The notes under the pieces were generated by a model, which was not told where the DNA came from, did not search any database, and saw only the letters and a list, made by a program, of their open reading frames with translations. Shown here in pieces: positions 22,827-34,444 of a DNA stretch of 64,000 bases. Each line of letters opens with the position of its first letter. The first letter of the stretch is position 1. A program made the position numbers and the translations under genes. Source of the stretch: Melastoma dodecandrum (lineage: Eukaryota; Streptophyta; Magnoliopsida; Myrtales; Melastomataceae); contig JARUPY010000087.1 of the NCBI GenBank assembly GCA_029817715.1, positions 558,001-622,000 of the forward strand. Reading direction: 5' to 3'.

Positions 22827-23564
22827 TGTTCGCTCTGGAAGTGACCACGAGCAAACCGGATCCGAATACGTCGGAGATCTCTGGCACTACTGGCGAACTG
22901 GTGCCTAGAGGTTCGTTGTATTTGTATGTGTGGTCGCCGTATGAAATAAAAGAGAAGAGAGGGAGAAGACAGTGGACGAACACCCTTAAGCGGAAGCACT
23001 TATGGATGCCATCGACGATGCCTTTAGAGGGAAGTAGGAACGCAGGAGTACAAAGAGAGATAGAACGCTGGAATGCTTGAAAAGATAAATTGACAATATG
23101 TCCGTCTGTAGAGAGGTGTCCTGTACAATTCCTAAGAACAAGTATTTATACTAGTATACTGCACGGTAATGTAATATTGCACATATATTACGCTTTCTTT
23201 GTTGTCGGTCTCCATAAAATATCTTCTTTCCATATGAGCAATCTTGGCAACAATCTCCTTCTGGATCCTGAGATCGTCTGGAGCCTTTCTTAACAGCTAA
23301 GTTGATCGATCACATTGCCCATTGGCCTTCGCAGTAGAGTTTCCTCGCTTGTCCAACTATTTGTCGCTTGTCGCTTTCGCTGTCCCTTGTCGCCCGTCCC
23401 CTAGTAACCCTGTCGCTTGATGACTGCTTCACCCAGCAAGCCTTCATCTGGTGTATTTTCGTTGTCACCTATTTACTAGATTTCCGTCCTTTGGGCCTGT
23501 ATTCTGGACTGTCAATCCACAGACGAGACCGAGATCTGTGGCCTAGAAATTCTGTTCTTAAACA
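22827..23564 (-). repeat. 5' LTR of the Tat element
   Basis: This 738-bp copy has the same TGTT...AACA ends as 5433-6179. It lies directly upstream (minus sense) of the primer-binding site and gag start, so it is the 5' LTR. Confidence 0.9.
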
Positions 23565-26457
23565 AAGGCCATGAAGGTAGAACTAGCAATGAAGGACTCT
23601 TGCGTGTCTAATATGCCCACGTTATAACTGCTTCGAGGCTGGTCGTGTCTTCCTTCATTCAGCGGAGTGTCACCTGCATTTTGAAATCATAGTCGTATCC
23701 ATCTGCCTTCCAAATTTGAGTTGTCGCCGCTTTCAAGTATTTTTATCTTTGGTCTCACTCTCCCCCTGCGCCTATCCCTCTACCCCTTTAGACAACCACC
23801 TACTTAGTCAATGCAGAGAATGTATTTACAATGAAAGACAAGCAGGTGTAGGGCAGACTCCTCATATGTTGTTTGTCGGGACGTAGACGGGTGGTAATTA
23901 GGGGTAATACGACGGGGAGGTAAAGTGGGGGCTGGATTAAAGGTGGTGAAGACGACGAGAGAGGACTACTCGATTGAAGATGGTCAAACGACGGGGAGGC
24001 AAATGGTAGACTCAATTGACTTGATTGAAGTGGCTAAAGACGATGAGGAGTTCTCTTCTGGGATTTGAGTTTGAGCGTTAGGATTTTCTTTTGGGATTAG
24101 GGCTTTTAGTCAATTTGGGGGATCGTAAATGCCACGTAGACTTCTGTTAGTTTGAGGGTTAACGGGTAGATATAATGAGAGAAGTACAGTGTGTGGGCGG
24201 AAATCATTTTAAAGGGCGGAATAAATGAAGAAAATGAACAAATTAAAAAACTAATCCGGAATGTGTACGTTTTGATTTTAGGAATTGTGGCAAAAACAAA
24301 ACGAATTTAATTTCCTTCCGTATCTTTTCGAGGTTTAATTGTTAGAAAATGAGGCGGAGTAACATTTTAAGTAATTACGAATCTAACTATCTTCGCTTTT
24401 CCTTGACGAAAAAAATAGATTCTACTTCATTCTTGTCGATCTCTTTCTCACTATTCCATTCCTCAGAATAAATAGATAAAATATTCAATTCTAATTTAAA
24501 TAAAACCTCCTTTTATAAAATTCCACCGGTGAGCCTCTTGATTGTTTACGTTTGCCCGACATTTTAGGAAAATGGGTTCGTGTTTTCCTAAACGCGAGGA
24601 TTCATTCACAGGCTGTTTGGAATTTTCACGACTGATGTTTACTATTGAGACTACCTCCGTTTGGTGCATCGATAAGGTTGGAGCACTGTAAGACGTGGTA
24701 TGATTTGGGGATGTGGTTTTCTTAATCTAAATTATTGGAAGATCCCACCTCCAAATGATCATTTTGACTTTTAAAAAAGTTCTTTTTCCGCAGGGTAATG
24801 GCTAAAATATGGGAAGATATTAAGAAGTTCGTTTGTTCGAGAAAGTTAGTCCTTTAAGCTTGTCCGGTTTTAAAGAAATTTGTACTCGTTACGTTTAGGA
24901 AAGTTCATATTAAAAGTTCGTTACGTTCAGAAAAGTTCGTACTAGTTGTTAATTAAACTCGTAGTTTTTAATCGCATGACCACGTACTTGCGTTCGTTCT
25001 GCTTAGGAAGAGTTTGTATTAGGACCTTTGATACAAACTTTCTTGTTAAGTAAATTTGTAATTCTTAATCGTGTGACCGCGTTCTTGGTTTTAAATCGTA
25101 TATCTGATATCGTCCCGTTTACAAAAGTACCTGTCAGAAGTTCAACCTGTTTGAGTAAAATTACAATTCTTAATGGTGTGACCTTATTCACGGTGTTAAA
25201 CAACGTACTTGAATCCATGTCATTTATAAAAGTTTACGCCGAAAGTTCATTTCGTTTAAGAAAGTTCTTATTGATCGACCAAGAAACTGGTTGAGGCCGA
25301 CCAAAATCTAAACTCGAAGGTAATATCTTTCGTACACGACATGACATTTTAGGTAAACGCGTGAAATAATCATCAACTTGTTTATTCTTATTAATTTCCT
25401 ATCTTTTTTTCCGAATAGGTAACAGGTATGTTGGTTACGCAACTGGAAAATTCCTTTTGACAACACTAGCAGAGAAATGATTTATATACTCTTCTTTTTT
25501 ATTATACCTGACCAAATTTCAGGAAGTATCTCCCACTAACAGATAAACCAGTAAAGAGGAAATAATTGAGCTTTAAATGTGAAAGAAAGGAGTTATATAA
25601 TATATTGAACAAATAAATAAACAACTGATATTATAATACTACATGATATTGTCGCCTAGAATTTATATTCTATCTCTATTTTTTAGTAGAGATTTCCTCG
25701 TACTTTTCTCCCTTCATTTTATTATTTCAATGGTACAAGTAATTAATGGTGAAAGAAAGACACCCCGTAACGCGATATGTTATGCATAAATTTATGAATT
25801 ACGAACGTAAACAAGATATCATTATACGTATCATGTCGCGTCCACGAACCTCTATTAATGCACGCATTGCATAGAAAAGCTTTATGGAAAAAGTTAAATA
25901 CAGAGATATCATATATGAACCAAAAGCGCCACTTTTTATAGGCTGCCCATCTGGGCTGTCAAAGTCGTGAATCTTGTGCAAAACGTTTGAGGCAATAGAT
26001 TGGCACTGTCTTGCAAGCTACTGTCTCTATTGATACAACCAACGCCGTCTGTTCTAGAATCTCGAATGTTTAGGTGAATCTGTGACATATTATATGTTTT
26101 CATTTTTAAAGTATTAGGCGAGCTTCTTTTGGCCTATTTTTTTGCCTGGCTTCTTGTTTTTTTTTTTAAATTTTTGCAAGCTCGAACGGTTAGGTGAAAG
26201 CGTGTCATACTATATATTTTTATTTTTCAACCTATTGGACTGTAGATCGCCGCGATGATATCCTCGAACATAGTGTATCTAGCACCGTGAGAAGGATCCC
26301 AAAAACGAGCTTATTTCGAAAGGTAATACATATGTTCGAAGGTAAATATACAATGAAGGTCACGATGAATCATAACCTAGAGATTGCTTCTTGCATATGA
26401 TAGACAAGCATAGTCCCGAATGGTAAACTTCAAAGTAAAACACCAGTGAGTAGTTTG
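23565..26457. other. AT-rich intergenic DNA
   Basis: Only short ORFs, none recognisable. The segment 23600-24200 is moderately GC-rich, with open frames on both strands (for example 23800-24015 minus) but no known motif. A degenerate tandem repeat at about 24.85-25.28 kb is listed separately. Confidence 0.6.
24850..25285. repeat. diverged ~100-bp tandem repeat, three to four copies
   Basis: The phrase TAATCGCATGACC recurs as TAATCGTGTGACC and TAATGGTGTGACC at 24969, 25066 and 25171 (97 and 105 bp apart). Each copy is followed by GTTCTT/GTTCGTT-rich sequence and preceded by AAA-TT-GTA phrases; AAAGTTC motifs continue on both sides. The repeat is old and has no coding role. Confidence 0.6.
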
Positions 26458-27024
26458 GGAAGCGGCTGTGGGACGTCCCCCCATTGTACTAATTTTAACG
26501 TTTTTTTGTATATTGTATAAACAAAATTAGTACAGGTTTGTAATTACTACAATTATACTAAAAAAGTTTTGTACAATGTACAAACGTTATACTAGTACGG
26601 GGTTTGTACATTGTACAGATCAGAACAGTAAAAGTTTTGTACATTGTACAAAACTTTTTTAGTACAATGTTAGTAATTACAAACCTGTACTAATTTTGTT
26701 TATGCAAAGTACAAAAAAATGTTAAAATTAGTACAATGGGGGGACGTCCCCTCGAAAACCTAATTTCCTTACTAATTTTAATGTTTTTTTTTACATTGTA
26801 CAAAGAAAATTAGAACAGGTTTGTAATTACTAACATTGTACTAAAAAAGTTTTGTACAATGTACAAACGCCGTAGTAGTACAACATTTGTACATTATACA
26901 AATGTTCTACTATGTATAAAACTTTTACCGGTAACCTGTACTAATTTTATTTGTACAATGTAAAAAAAAACGTTAAAATTAGTACAATGGGGGACATTCC
27001 GTGCGTGGGATGTTAGCCGCTTCG
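26458..27024. mobile_element. Mutator-like foldback element with 10-bp target duplication
   Basis: The element starts GGAAGCGGCT and ends AGCCGCTTCG, and GAGTAGTTTG flanks it on both sides (26448-26457 and 27025-27034). A 9-10-bp duplication is typical of Mutator-like elements. Inside are two foldback units. The first (26470-26751) is an almost perfect palindrome bounded by GGGACGTCCCC. The second (about 26768-27000) repeats the same arms (CATTGTACTAATTTTAAC) but has a truncated left end. Compared with the right terminus, the left terminus lacks about 12 bases between AGCGGCT and GGGACGTCC. It has no ORF and is non-autonomous. Confidence 0.8.
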
Positions 27025-27034
27025 GAGTAGTTTG

Positions 27035-28764
27035 TAATTTTACTCTTGTTTTTGTTATCTTGCTTTAAGTAGACATTCAAACCATTTTACATGTAGTTTG
27101 TAAATCCACATAATGTGTTTAGGTTAGGAATTTGACGAAGCACTAATTGTATTCATTTTCTCTTTTTCATACGCATGTTATTTTGATTTATAGAAGTACA
27201 TATTGATAATTCATGATTAGGCATTTGTTTTAACATATATTATTCATGTTATTTTATAATTTATTAAGACATACTTTTGAAAAAGTTTTATTTATTTTAA
27301 AAAATAATTACGTCACGGAATTCATTCTCTTGAACCGACCTATAATGTAATGAAATAAGTGGTCAACAAAGTTCCGTCCCCAATTGATTTTCTTAATTAA
27401 TTCTTCCAATATCATATCAGAGATGTCAACTCGAATTAATATGATAATGAGTTATTTTATTTATTTTTTATTTTTTCCACGAGGGTTGCTGTTGACTTGC
27501 TACATTATTACAAAAACCTAAAAAGAAAAATTAAAACAATAAAATAATTTTTCAATGGAAATAATTATCAATCTTGTTTTCCGCATATGACATTTTTGTT
27601 AATTGATAAATTAACTTCAATTACGACAGATAAATAAATAAAGTTAACACCTTCCACATACAAAATTGCCTTTAGAATAATTTGTTTCCTTAATAAAAAA
27701 AATGTCCATCTCTAGTTTATTCGAGATTTCAAAATAAATTTATGTAATCAAATGATCACTAAAATTTAGAAAAGATATCTCAAGATATCTTTCTAAAATA
27801 ATCAATGAGTCAAACTTGGCAATTAATTCAATAAGAATTAACATTAAGTCTTGTAGGATAATGATCCTTTTAAGTGCTCGCATGTAAACAATCTTCAATG
27901 AGGAAATCATCATCTATAAGCTCTTCTGTAACCGTTGAATGTACTCTAGTAATGAGAATTATAGCTCATATTACACAGTCGCTTATCTCTACATCAAAAA
28001 TAGTGGATATGAATGATGAGCCTTGTACAAAGAGCACCACTTCCGAGGGCTAAATCACTTTCTCCATTTAGGTCTGTCACGTAACTTTAATAAATTGTTG
28101 TTATATTTGGCAATTGTTATTGTATTTGGTCGATTATTTTTTCCAACTAACTTTAGTTTTGTACCATCCTCAAATCAATTACTTCAAGTTGACAAGATGA
28201 TAGGCAAACATACGATAATAAAAGCTTTTGTTGTAGATTGACAGAAAAGCTTTTGTTATGGATTGACATATTGGTGTGTTGCATGACATAATCAAATATT
28301 ATTTCCTCAAATCTCGAAAGATTTCATCCTCAAAATGTCCAACGTTTAAAGGGGAACAAATATGTGAGTTTTAAGGCACCCATCAAATGAATGAGATTAT
28401 TTTTCCTAGTTTTCATTTCAGACATTGTTTTATTTTACTTCATTGATTTTGTTCACAACTAGGATTAATTAAGTTTGTAACATTAGAATCTTGTTATTTT
28501 ATTTTATCATGTATTTAATGCATGTGATTATGTGATCTATGTGATCAACGATTAGTTTCTCTTATGTTACGATTACGCTTGCGAGACAGGGCGAGGTCCA
28601 AACACCCTAAATAGTCCCGAAGGCGCTAGGGCACCAAGCGTTCATAAGGCTCCATAAAGACCTAAATCAGAAAAGTCCCTTCGATATCATATGCCTCCAA
28701 GTTTCCTTGGCCTAAAAGCATGTCCAGACTCTCCTGCTCCCAATCTCGAGGCTTTTGTGGGTCA
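27035..28764. other. AT-rich intergenic DNA, no gene seen
   Basis: Very AT-rich, only ORFs below 75 codons. At 28560-28760 a GC-richer patch with GCGAGACAGGGCGAGGTCC and AGGCGCTAGGGCACCAAGCG resembles the termini of small DNA transposons in plants but lacks a clear partner, so I do not call it. Confidence 0.55.
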
Positions 28765-29765
28765 TTCAGATGCACTCGGGGGTTTAATTAGTGTTCATTA
28801 CTTTTTTGTTTGTTTTTAGTGTAAGCAGAAGTGTACTATGCTACAACAAAACGTTATTCAAATAGATGGCTTGTTGTAAGCATTACAATTTTGGTCGAGT
28901 AAATATCCATACGGATGCATGCGATCATAATGAACATGATATTTTCTATAGTTGGTCGGCCTTAATCGATCACATCTACTTTCCACTAATAAGGTGATTC
29001 TAATATAAATTATACTGTACAAATATGCCTTTGCACTCGGCTTTCAATTTCTCTCACAAATTGAGATTTAAAATCCTTAAAATAGATATGACATCACTCT
29101 TGGGTAACGATAAGCTCTTCACACAGTGAACGTCTTCTCGTTTCCAATAACATTATGCTCAAACTCAACAGTTGTTAGCTTCAAGGATTTTTCAGACAAC
29201 ACATTTTCGCTTTAACGTAAGCATGTCTATCAAATCACAAAAAAAAAAATGTAGAAATCAAAGTAAAAATATAAGTCCTCACAAGTTGATTCCTCAACTC
29301 AAGGAGCAACCTGTCTTTTATTCATAGTAGAAGAATGCTTCAATAGTTTATTGCCAAAATCAGTAGAGGATTTCCACACAACATTTTTATTCTCTTAGTA
29401 TAAACTTGTCTAAAATCACAGTAGAGCCAACCACGAAGAGTCACTTAGAATGAAAAGAAAAACGAAGAAGAAGATGGTTCCTTATATATTAGAACATGGC
29501 TTCTCACACGACGAAGTCAGGTATGCATCATACACACAATTTGGACGTGCACGATAATTTTTAGCTCTTGTGGCTCCCACATAACCTGCTTTACTATCTC
29601 TCCAAAAGTTCGAGACTTTTGCATAGCTACTATGTCGCTCCGGGGAATTTTTTTCACTCCAATTGCGTTCCCAACTCTTGTACCTTGTAAGTATGAGACT
29701 TTTGGCACGCAACCGCAAGTGTGTGTCTGACTGCACAAGCTTCATTGATTCCCGGCTTCCTGTAA
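28765..29765 (-). mobile_element. copia LTR relic, truncated
   Basis: The block from 28777 (TTAATTAGTGTTCATTAC) onward is collinear with 59170-59735. Shared phrases are TCGGCCTTAATCGA, CCACTTTCCAC-like, GTGAACGTCTTCT and GTTTCCA, and GCATGTCTATCAAA versus GCCTGTCTATCAAA. The 59-kb copy is identified as an LTR by an adjacent primer site, so this copy is an LTR in the same (minus) orientation. It has no primer site or internal region attached and no target duplication that I can see. Confidence 0.6.
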
Positions 29766-30678
29766 GAAGACACAATAGGAACGACTTACTGTTGATGGGT
29801 TAGCAACGCAATACGTATTATATTCACTTAGCGTCCCGAAGATAATTCGTCAACCACTCATTGAATACACCGGGGACATAGTCCTTCTGAGGACGACCAA
29901 GGTATCCATATCCCTTGGCACTCTCACATGCAATTATGAGAGGTAGAAACCAAGTAATCACTTAGCACTTTTCGTTCCTCGCCCAATCACTTATATCACA
30001 CAGACATTCGGTTCACACACAACCTTGAATGTGTGAGCTCAGTCTACATTTATGGAGGAAACCATCGAGAAAATTATCCATGTTCATTGGAATAATTTAC
30101 TTGATTTGTTTCCTAGCAACCAAATCACAACGGATCAAATTCATTTGAGCAGATGCTTGCTCAATGGTCTCTGTGTCCTAGAGAGAACCTTATCGAATGG
30201 TAATTCTCCAGTATTATTCATTTTCATCAAGATTGAATAATTAATTTTCATGTTTGAAGATAATTAGCCTAATAAAGATTTACCAGATTAATTTTCCAAA
30301 ATAAAATCATAATTAAAATGATTTAATTTAACCATAAATTATAAGAAAAAAATATTTCCATAATTAGAGACTTTGTTTCCAAATTATTATTTGGAATATA
30401 CATATTCTAATTTAAAGTTATCTCATTAGAATATCATGAGACATTCATAATAATCTAAATAAAATCAATTTAAAAAAATTGAATTATATTCAATATATGT
30501 TGTAATACACATTGAAAATCCGTCATATAATTTAATATATGAATAGAACATATGTTTCCATGTTTGAAAATGATAAGTGCAGTAACATAATAATATCGTA
30601 TTTGAAATCATCAACATACTCTTCAAGCTCATCATTAAAGATAATCGTAGTATTACAGTAACAACGTACTGCTATTTA
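29766..30678. other. AT-rich DNA, possibly outer part of the LTR relic
   Basis: Includes TCACACAGACATTCGGTTCA and a 62-codon ORF (30052-30240) with no recognisable product. From 30240 onward it is extremely AT-rich. No feature is supported. Confidence 0.5.
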
Positions 30679-31230
30679 TCAACTGTAGACACCCCAAATC
30701 GAATTTTCGATTTTTTTTAATCTTTAATCTTTGGTTTAAAAAGAAATAATTTTGAATTTTTCGTAATTTTCGATCAAGTTCATGTTACATGGTTAATGAT
30801 TAATTTCAATTTGAGAATTAGTTACATGAGACTAATTTCTTAACTTTTCTTAAGAAATAAAAAAATAATAGTTAAAATGACATTTTAAAGCTTTTTGTCA
30901 TTTAGATCAATCTCATTCATTTTAATTTGAAGTCCAATCACGTGTGCATGGATTTAGATTCTTAATTGTAAGGTGAAAACGATTGAAATCCAACAAAGCC
31001 CATTAAAATAATTAATCAAATAAAAATAACAAATTCTTTTTATTTTTCTCCGAAAGTTCATTAAAGTTTAACATTTCATTAACATTTAATTCGAATTTTC
31101 ATTTCATTTTATATTCTAACAAATTAATTTGTAACAACTCACTTTAACAAATTAATAACAACTTATTCTAACAACCTAACAAATTATTTTAACAACCTAA
31201 CAACTACCCCACTTTACTTTCACCATGACA

Positions 31231-31340
31231 TATATAAAAGGGATAAAAATAATAAAAAAAATAAAAAAATAAAAAAATAAAAAAATAAAAAAACTCACCT
31301 GATCAGCCTAGCTCACGCTCTCCTCGCCTGCATATAAAAG
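31231..31340 (+). promoter_or_regulatory. LTR promoter: two TATA boxes
   Basis: TATATAAAAG at 31231-31240 and CATATAAAAGGG at 31331-31342 share the same AAAGGG downstream context. They sit about 550-650 bp into the LTR, a plausible U3/R position. Assigned by motif only. Confidence 0.5.
31253..31293. repeat. (TAAAAAA)n microsatellite
   Basis: Five to six consecutive 7-8-bp units of T followed by six or seven A lie between the two TATA boxes of the solo LTR. Confidence 0.85.
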
Positions 31341-31533
31341 GGAATCTTCTGTTGAACGGTTGCAACGGATTTTGGAAGAACTTACACACCAAAAAAAAAA
31401 AAAAGAATTCCCACCGATCACTCTCCTCATTCGGCCTTGCCTCCCCTGCTGATCGACCAGCGGACATCCGGCAGCCTCGCCAATCCTTCAGCAGCTACAG
31501 TTTCGGCCGATACTCCTTCTCTAGTCAAGGTAA

Positions 31534-31680
31534 GCCGAAATTCTCGCGGAAACCCCCTGGAGCCAACTCCAGCATCGTTGCCAAGGTCGGCCGCAACTCC
31601 GCGAGAATCCCTTGGTGCAAACTCCAGCATAGTCGCCAAGGTCGGCCGCAACCACGCGGGAATCCCCTGGATCAAACTGG
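31534..31680. repeat. 55-bp GC-rich tandem repeat inside the solo LTR
   Basis: Units begin with GCCGAAATTCTC, GCCGCAACTCCG and GCCGCAACCACG at 31534, 31590 and 31645, and share AACTCCAGCAT and GCCAAGGTCG. About 2.6 copies. The period is near 55 bp (56 then 55), so it does not keep one reading frame. Confidence 0.8.
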
Positions 31681-34444
31681 ATTTTGATTGGCTGCAACAC
31701 CGACGTTCATGCTCTCGTCCTCTTTTCTGGAGTCCATGCATCGGCAGCCAACGCAAGAAATCTTCATGGCCCTATGAGCGTTGCTGCGAACTTCCATTGG
31801 CAGGTGAGTGCTCCTCGATTAGGAGAAAATAGCCGAATGGTGTTGGTGCAAATTCCAACATTTTATTAGCTTAGCTTATTAACTTTTCATCTGCTCGCTT
31901 TGGTGTCATCTCTTTTGGATGTTTAATTTCTAATCCTTTAATTTTGCTGCAGCTTTATTGATTTGTTTCCCCCTCCAGGGCGTCGTTGCGATCGTTCTAG
32001 TTGAATTATATACTGATAGTGCCTGTATCACGTTGATTCCATTAATTGCATTGTGTTTCTTTGACCGTTTCTCCATTGCTATTTGTTATAATCTCTAGTC
32101 TGCTTCTTGTCTCTCCTGATACGTTTATCTTCTTGTCAAAGTCTCTGTTTCTTACTTGGTTAATGTTGCAGCATCCATTATTGCTCTAGGTCCTGTTTTG
32201 TTGCGAAATCACCAAACCAAGCGAGACGTTAAGGGAGTTGTATTTTTCTTTAAGTATCCATGTTGCAACTTGTCTTTGATTATATTCATTAGTTTCTCAT
32301 CCTCCTACGCTTGCGATCTAACTATTGATATAGTACTTACTTCGAATTTTGCGGCAGTTTCATTTCCTCTGGCTGCAAAATGGTTGTTGACGCTGGTTTC
32401 CATGTCGTTCTCTAATGCAAATGTCATTGTTGCAGGCTATAAGTTTATCTATTCCTGTAATGCCACAGTCTTTTTGCCAACTTATATTTGGATTGTTCAA
32501 TTGTGTTGCTGGCTCATAATTATTATTATTTTCTTTACGTCCTTAGTATGTCTCATGAATTTCTCACTGATTTGTTCAATTTTTCTTTTGATTTCATCAA
32601 TTTCGCCACCTTGAATGTCTAATTATTGTTTTTGCTGCAGGTTATTCTTAGCGAATCCTCAAAGACTTTTAAAACCAAAGAGATAAGATTTCCACGATAG
32701 ATTCGAGTTTTCAAAACAACATTGATAAGTGTAAGTAAATTTCGAATCAGCTTGCGCTAGTGTTAGTATTTTACGTCTAACTTTTTACTCGCTTGTCGAA
32801 ATTAAGTGAAACCACTTGCATCAGATCCGTAACTTAAATATTGATCTAACAAAACTGACCAGGCATAATTTGGAGGCTTGAGCTATGATTTTCGAATTTA
32901 ATACTAAAACAGTGTCGGTTTCGGCCATTTCGAGTAAATCGTATGCTTATGTTGATCTTTTGTTTCGCGAACTGATTTAAATCTGCATAGAACCCATTGT
33001 ATTATAAATCCCTTTTATTTGGTGGCTTAATAATTCATATTTGTGGAGTTATGCATGTTTTAGTATTGAAAACAAGTTCATTTTGTTCTGAATTTGGCTT
33101 TTTCCTGCATGATGGAGACATATATTTTCACTTATAACTTGAGTTTGAAATGTCAGATTGAGGTAAAATTTGTGGCATTGGGTCCGTATCTTTCGTAGCT
33201 TCGTTTTGAGTATAAGAACACGTGATTTCATGCTCGGAGCTGAAAATTACGCTTCATTCTTCGTGGCTATCCAAATCTGCCGCATGTTCTGTTATGTTTG
33301 TTTGCTTTATATTTGATTGAACGTTCTTTCGCGTTGGTTTTTAATTGCCAATGATTCATTTGATTGATTCTTATTACATTGAAATTTAGGGAGTGTCACC
33401 TATTTCGCATCTCGATCATTTATACATTCATTTTTTGTACGTGTTCTCATATAAGCTTACGTTTCACATTTATAAAATGATTTTTTCGAAATAATTTTCC
33501 TATGACATGGTTGTTTCAAAATAAGGTTGTTACTTAGCTTATGAAAACATGATTTCGTTTGCTACTCCACGCATGTTTATCTTGTTCTTCTTTTCACATG
33601 TGAAAATCGACCCGCATCGATCCGATTAACGCTCGGGAGGCATTCACGGTCAAATGGGCTCAAAACGCCCCACATAAGTCTCATTCCGACTTATTTAGAA
33701 ATTCTAATTTGTTTACGTATTTCATATTAGAATTTTCTAACCCACTTTCCTTTTTCCATTTTTCTATTCTCCCACTTTCTTCTTTTTCCCATTTTTTCCA
33801 TAAACACTACTCGTGCGAGTTCGAAATTCCAACAAGTATAGAAAGGAAGCCTTGAAGACGCTGTAACAGACCGCGTGGATTTTTCTCCGCGTGTGTAAAA
33901 ACCGCGATGATTGAAGACGTTAAAGCGGCCCCAACCGTCAAACTTAAGGTACATGAGGGAAGGTGCGGGCCTTCCCGACTTTCTATTTTTCCACTTGTAA
34001 CGGGCCGTGGGTCCAGGTGTATAGGCCCACGGTCACCACCTTTCCCCGCCTACTTTGATCTAGATAATTGTATGTGATTGCGCACGTGATCATCACATAC
34101 GAGTTCGGGTCCAACGCCCGAATCGAGCCTAAGCTCGTAATCCAATGACATGAGTCTAGGCTTGAAAGCCCAGATTGGGTCCAACACCCGTTAATCAGAA
34201 ACCTCTTTTAAAAGTATCGCCACCCCTTCTTCGCATGTTTGAGTGAGAGAGTGAGTAGTTAGGAATCCCCGAACCCTCTTTGGTTTTTCCGACTTTATAC
34301 CATTTTTTAATAAAGTCGGTGGCGACTCCGTTTTTTTTTAGCTTACCTAGGTTAAGCGACAAATGAATTTTTACGGAGCCACGAAGGATTACGGTCCTCC
34401 TTCTTGTTCTCATTCGGGAACGAGCGGGAGGGACGCACATCAAC

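Larger units (their letters stand above)
5433..23564 (-). mobile_element. Old Tat-lineage Ty3/gypsy retrotransposon with antisense PMD-like ORF, interrupted by a nested copia element
   Basis: Two direct LTRs (5433-6179 and 22827-23564, TGTT...AACA ends) bracket degenerate gag and pol on the minus strand in the order gag, protease, RT, RNase H, second RNase H, integrase. A primer-binding site lies just inside the high-coordinate LTR and a polypurine tract just inside the low-coordinate LTR, fixing the orientation. The second, archaeal-type RNase H and an extra ORF between integrase and the 3' LTR are hallmarks of the Tat lineage. Flanks GAGAC and AAGGC share only three of five bases, so the target duplication is decayed or absent. 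Removing the 5.6-kb nested element leaves about 12.5 kb. All ORFs are broken, so the element is not autonomous. Confidence 0.88.
30684..34439 (+). mobile_element. solo LTR, 3.76 kb, Ogre/Tat-like
   Basis: Starts TGTAGACACCCC, ends GGGACGCACA and is flanked by the perfect 5-bp duplication TCAAC (30679-30683 and 34440-34444). The size and the block GTCGGTGGCGACTCCG near the 3' end (34315-34330) suggest a giant Tat/Ogre-type LTR. TATA boxes lie at 31231 and 31333. Downstream sequence has intron-like signals (TTTTTGCTGCAG at about 32640) and GC-rich 55-bp repeats. No gag-pol sequence and no second LTR are present, so it most likely arose by recombination between the two LTRs of a full element. 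It shows no similarity by eye to the Tat LTRs at 5.4 and 22.8 kb. Confidence 0.82.

Noticed and set aside
5428..23569. GAGAC/AAGGC as target duplication of the Tat element
   Set aside because: Only three of five bases match; two transitions are possible but cannot be shown, so I do not claim it.
34315..34330. GTCGGTGGCGACTCCG read as a retrotransposon primer-binding site, with the LTR ending just before it
   Set aside because: The TG...CA ends and the perfect TCAAC duplication place the LTR end 110 bases further on; the block therefore lies within the LTR.
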